Source of the DNA: Methylacidiphilum caldifontis | GTDB taxonomy: Bacteria > Verrucomicrobiota > Verrucomicrobiia > Methylacidiphilales > CAMAQI01 | DNA: 6,725 nt | NCBI GenBank assembly: GCA_945860255.1 | Contig: CAMAQI010000130.1 | Location: 1-6,725 of the forward strand | Direction of reading: 5' to 3' | Shown: one piece after another, positions 6,121 to 6,725 of the stretch | Numbering within the stretch: the stretch's first letter is position 1 | Layout of the letters: every line of letters starts with the position of its first letter | Program-made: the position numbers and the translations under genes | Notes under the pieces: generated by a model | What the model saw: the letters and a program-made list of their open reading frames with translations, nothing else | Databases searched by the model: none | What the model was told of the DNA's origin: nothing

Positions 6121-6436
6121 GCACAAGCTCCAAAACCTCAAGGCGTTCGGATTCTGACAAAATCCCTCCAAACGGAGAATTTGACCGAAGACGTTGTCCC
6201 TCGTCATCTTCCCGAAGCATTTCATGGATTAAATCATCCAATGAAAGAGAATTAATTTTTTCACTCCACTCCTGAATCGCAATCTTGTAACTCCTTGAGC
6301 GGTCAACCGAAAGCCACCTTGAAATGTTATTTTTGGCTACAGAAATCAAAAATGGATCTTTTTGAAGTTTTTGGGCGATACGATGGTGCAGCTCCAAAGA
6401 GATATTGTCTCCTTCGTCGAGATACAATGTTTTCAT
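6107..6436 (-). CDS. Small partner protein upstream of the nucleotidyltransferase (candidate antitoxin)
   Basis: A 109-residue soluble, probably helical protein with no membrane segment. The C-terminal motif LRSNSPFGGILSESER (83-98) recalls the small conserved proteins encoded directly ahead of DUF6036 nucleotidyltransferases, from memory of that gene pair. I recognise no catalytic site and no clear DNA-binding motif. The 14-nt overlap with the downstream gene and that gene's own internal GGAG indicate one operon with coupled translation. By position this would be the antitoxin or regulator, but that is inference. No ribosome-binding site precedes the ATG. Instead a good -35/-10 pair ends 6 nt before it, suggesting a leaderless mRNA. 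The gene's product may bind the overlapping short palindromes at the promoter. Confidence 0.8.
   Translation of the reverse strand: MKTLYLDEGDNISLELHHRIAQKLQKDPFLISVAKNNISRWLSVDRSRSYKIAIQEWSEKINSLSLDDLIHEMLREDDEGQRLRSNSPFGGILSESERLEVLELVHAAT
6128..6131 (-). promoter_or_regulatory. Ribosome-binding site that fixes the nucleotidyltransferase start
   Basis: The minus strand reads TTGGAG, 7 nt before the ATG at 6120, inside the 3' end of the upstream gene. It supports the 186-residue form over the 221-residue one. Confidence 0.7.
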
Positions 6437-6442
6437 GTTATT

Positions 6443-6471
6443 ATGTTACTATCGTATGGGCTGAAGGTCAA
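6443..6471 (-). promoter_or_regulatory. Promoter of the nucleotidyltransferase module, leaderless geometry
   Basis: The minus strand reads TTGACC (6466-6471; 5 of 6 to consensus), exactly 17 nt, then TAACAT (6443-6448; 4 of 6). The -10 ends 6 nt before the ATG at 6436, so the predicted +1 falls at the start codon. TAACAT is repeated directly over the start (TAACAT-AA-TAACATG). No ribosome-binding site lies between. An overlapping CATAAT (5 of 6) at a 20-nt spacing is less likely as the -10. Confidence 0.5.
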
Positions 6472-6481
6472 CTGACATCAG
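6467..6481. promoter_or_regulatory. Overlapping short palindromes on the -35 region, possible operator
   Basis: On the plus strand GTCAACTGAC (6467-6476; GTCA/TGAC arms) overlaps CTGACATCAG (6472-6481; CTGA/TCAG arms). They cover the -35 of the nucleotidyltransferase module. The position suits a repressor site, but four-base arms are weak evidence. Confidence 0.22.
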
Positions 6482-6494
6482 ATTCAAACAGCAA

Positions 6495-6518
6495 TTCCGA
6501 AAACTAAAGTTTTCGGAA
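6495..6518. repeat. Perfect 10-bp inverted repeat (hairpin 1)
   Basis: TTCCGAAAAC, loop TAAA, GTTTTCGGAA. The stem is perfect and would fold well as RNA on either strand. No T run follows on either side, so it does not look like a standard intrinsic terminator. It is the first of several hairpins in the gene-free right end of the window. Confidence 0.8.
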
Positions 6519-6522
6519 GTCC

Positions 6523-6540
6523 CCATCCCTAGAGGGATGG
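6523..6540. repeat. 7-bp G/C-rich inverted repeat (hairpin 2)
   Basis: CCATCCC, loop TAGA, GGGATGG, starting 4 nt after hairpin 1. No T run follows. The tandem arrangement with hairpin 1 is typical of palindromic intergenic repeats or of a structured RNA. Confidence 0.7.
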
Positions 6541-6556
6541 ATTGAATGCATAGGGG

Positions 6557-6590
6557 AGCGCATCGAATCCTTTAGAATTCGAAATGCGCT
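6557..6590. repeat. 12-bp inverted repeat with a 2-nt bulge (hairpin 3)
   Basis: AGCGCAT and CGAAT pair with ATTCG and ATGCGCT; two extra A bases at 6582-6583 form a bulge and CCTTTAGA is the loop. A long imperfect stem with a bulge is more like a folded RNA or a REP/MITE-type palindrome than a terminator; G-rich sequence, not T-rich, follows on the plus strand. Confidence 0.7.
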
Positions 6591-6725
6591 GGGGATCGGG
6601 GGAAGTCAATGGAGGGATAATCTGATCGAATCGTGTTCTACACCACGGGGGATCAGTGATCGGGACGGAGTCGGATTTGAGCGACTGGAGGGATCGGCTC
6701 CGTGAAGACTCCTCGGGCGAAGGCT
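6591..6725. other. G-rich, apparently non-coding stretch with recurring GATCGG motifs
   Basis: No supported gene was found here. GGGATCGG occurs at 6592-6599 and 6690-6697, and related GGGGATC and GATCGGG units at 6648-6654 and 6658-6664. ACGGAG (6665-6670) can pair with CTCCGT (6698-6703), with AGTCG/CGACT (6669-6686) as an alternative inner stem. Two frames run open to the window edge: plus from 6626, with a possible GTG at 6656, and minus down to a stop at 6606-6608. Neither gives a recognisable protein. Together with hairpins 1-3 this could be part of a structured RNA, a palindromic repeat cluster or the edge of a decayed mobile element. Confidence 0.45.

Noticed and set aside
6121..6225. 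N-terminal extension of the nucleotidyltransferase to an ATG at 6225
   Set aside because: The extra 35 residues are an out-of-frame reading of the upstream small gene, while the ATG at 6120 has GGAG at a good distance and starts the conserved part.
5869..6255. 128-codon plus-strand open frame
   Set aside because: It is antisense to the nucleotidyltransferase and its partner; no motif or ribosome-binding site supports it.
6495..6518. Intrinsic terminator
   Set aside because: The stem is strong but neither strand has a T run after it, and no gene ends just before it.
6606..6725. Partial CDS entering from the right edge on the minus strand
   Set aside because: The 39-codon frame is Ser/Pro/Arg-rich, low in complexity and unlike any family I know; chance openness in G/C-rich sequence is likely.
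6656..6725. Plus-strand CDS starting at GTG 6656 and leaving the window
   Set aside because: Only 23 codons are visible, and the GGGGG upstream sits only 4 nt from the GTG. It cannot be supported without more sequence.
1..6725. tRNA, rRNA or CRISPR array
   Set aside because: No regularly spaced direct repeats, tRNA cloverleaf or rRNA-like conserved blocks were seen on either strand.

Overview
The window reads as a piece of bacterial chromosome, probably from a Gram-negative (diderm) organism of moderate G+C. The grounds are a MurJ lipid II flippase, an O-antigen-ligase-type membrane protein and two proteins with Sec signal peptides. A PVC-like or verrucomicrobial origin is only an impression from the MurJ sequence; no rRNA or other marker gene is present to confirm it.

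Layout. (1) Positions 1-1663, minus strand: murJ, followed after a 1-nt gap by the first 17 codons of what looks like a dihydrofolate reductase gene (folA), cut by the window edge. (2) Positions 1819-2302, plus strand: a DUF4160 gene and a DUF2442 gene overlapping by 20 nt, a compact pair organised like a toxin-antitoxin module. (3) Positions 2363-3271, minus strand: an exported TPR-like protein of unknown function. (4) Positions 3270-5515, plus strand: an O-antigen-ligase-like membrane domain fused to an alpha/beta-hydrolase domain, whose stop overlaps the start of a second, exported alpha/beta hydrolase (ATGA). The start codon of the fusion overlaps that of the divergent TPR gene by 2 nt. 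(5) Positions 5560-6436, minus strand: a second two-gene module, a small protein followed by a DUF6036/AbiEii-like nucleotidyltransferase. (6) Positions 6472-6725: no convincing gene, but a run of strong inverted repeats and G-rich motifs.

How the parts work together. murJ and folA look like a housekeeping unit. The two small two-gene modules look like accessory TA- or defence-type cassettes. In both, a plausible -35/-10 promoter ends 6 nt before an ATG, so both may make leaderless transcripts. The central locus is the oddest. The ligase half lacks the N-terminal membrane helices normal for its family and has Leu where the family's conserved His should be. Its fused hydrolase has Gly at the usual nucleophile Ser. 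The coupled downstream hydrolase keeps its full catalytic triad. This suggests either a decaying, rearranged surface-polysaccharide gene or a specialised membrane-anchored pseudoenzyme paired with an active exported enzyme.
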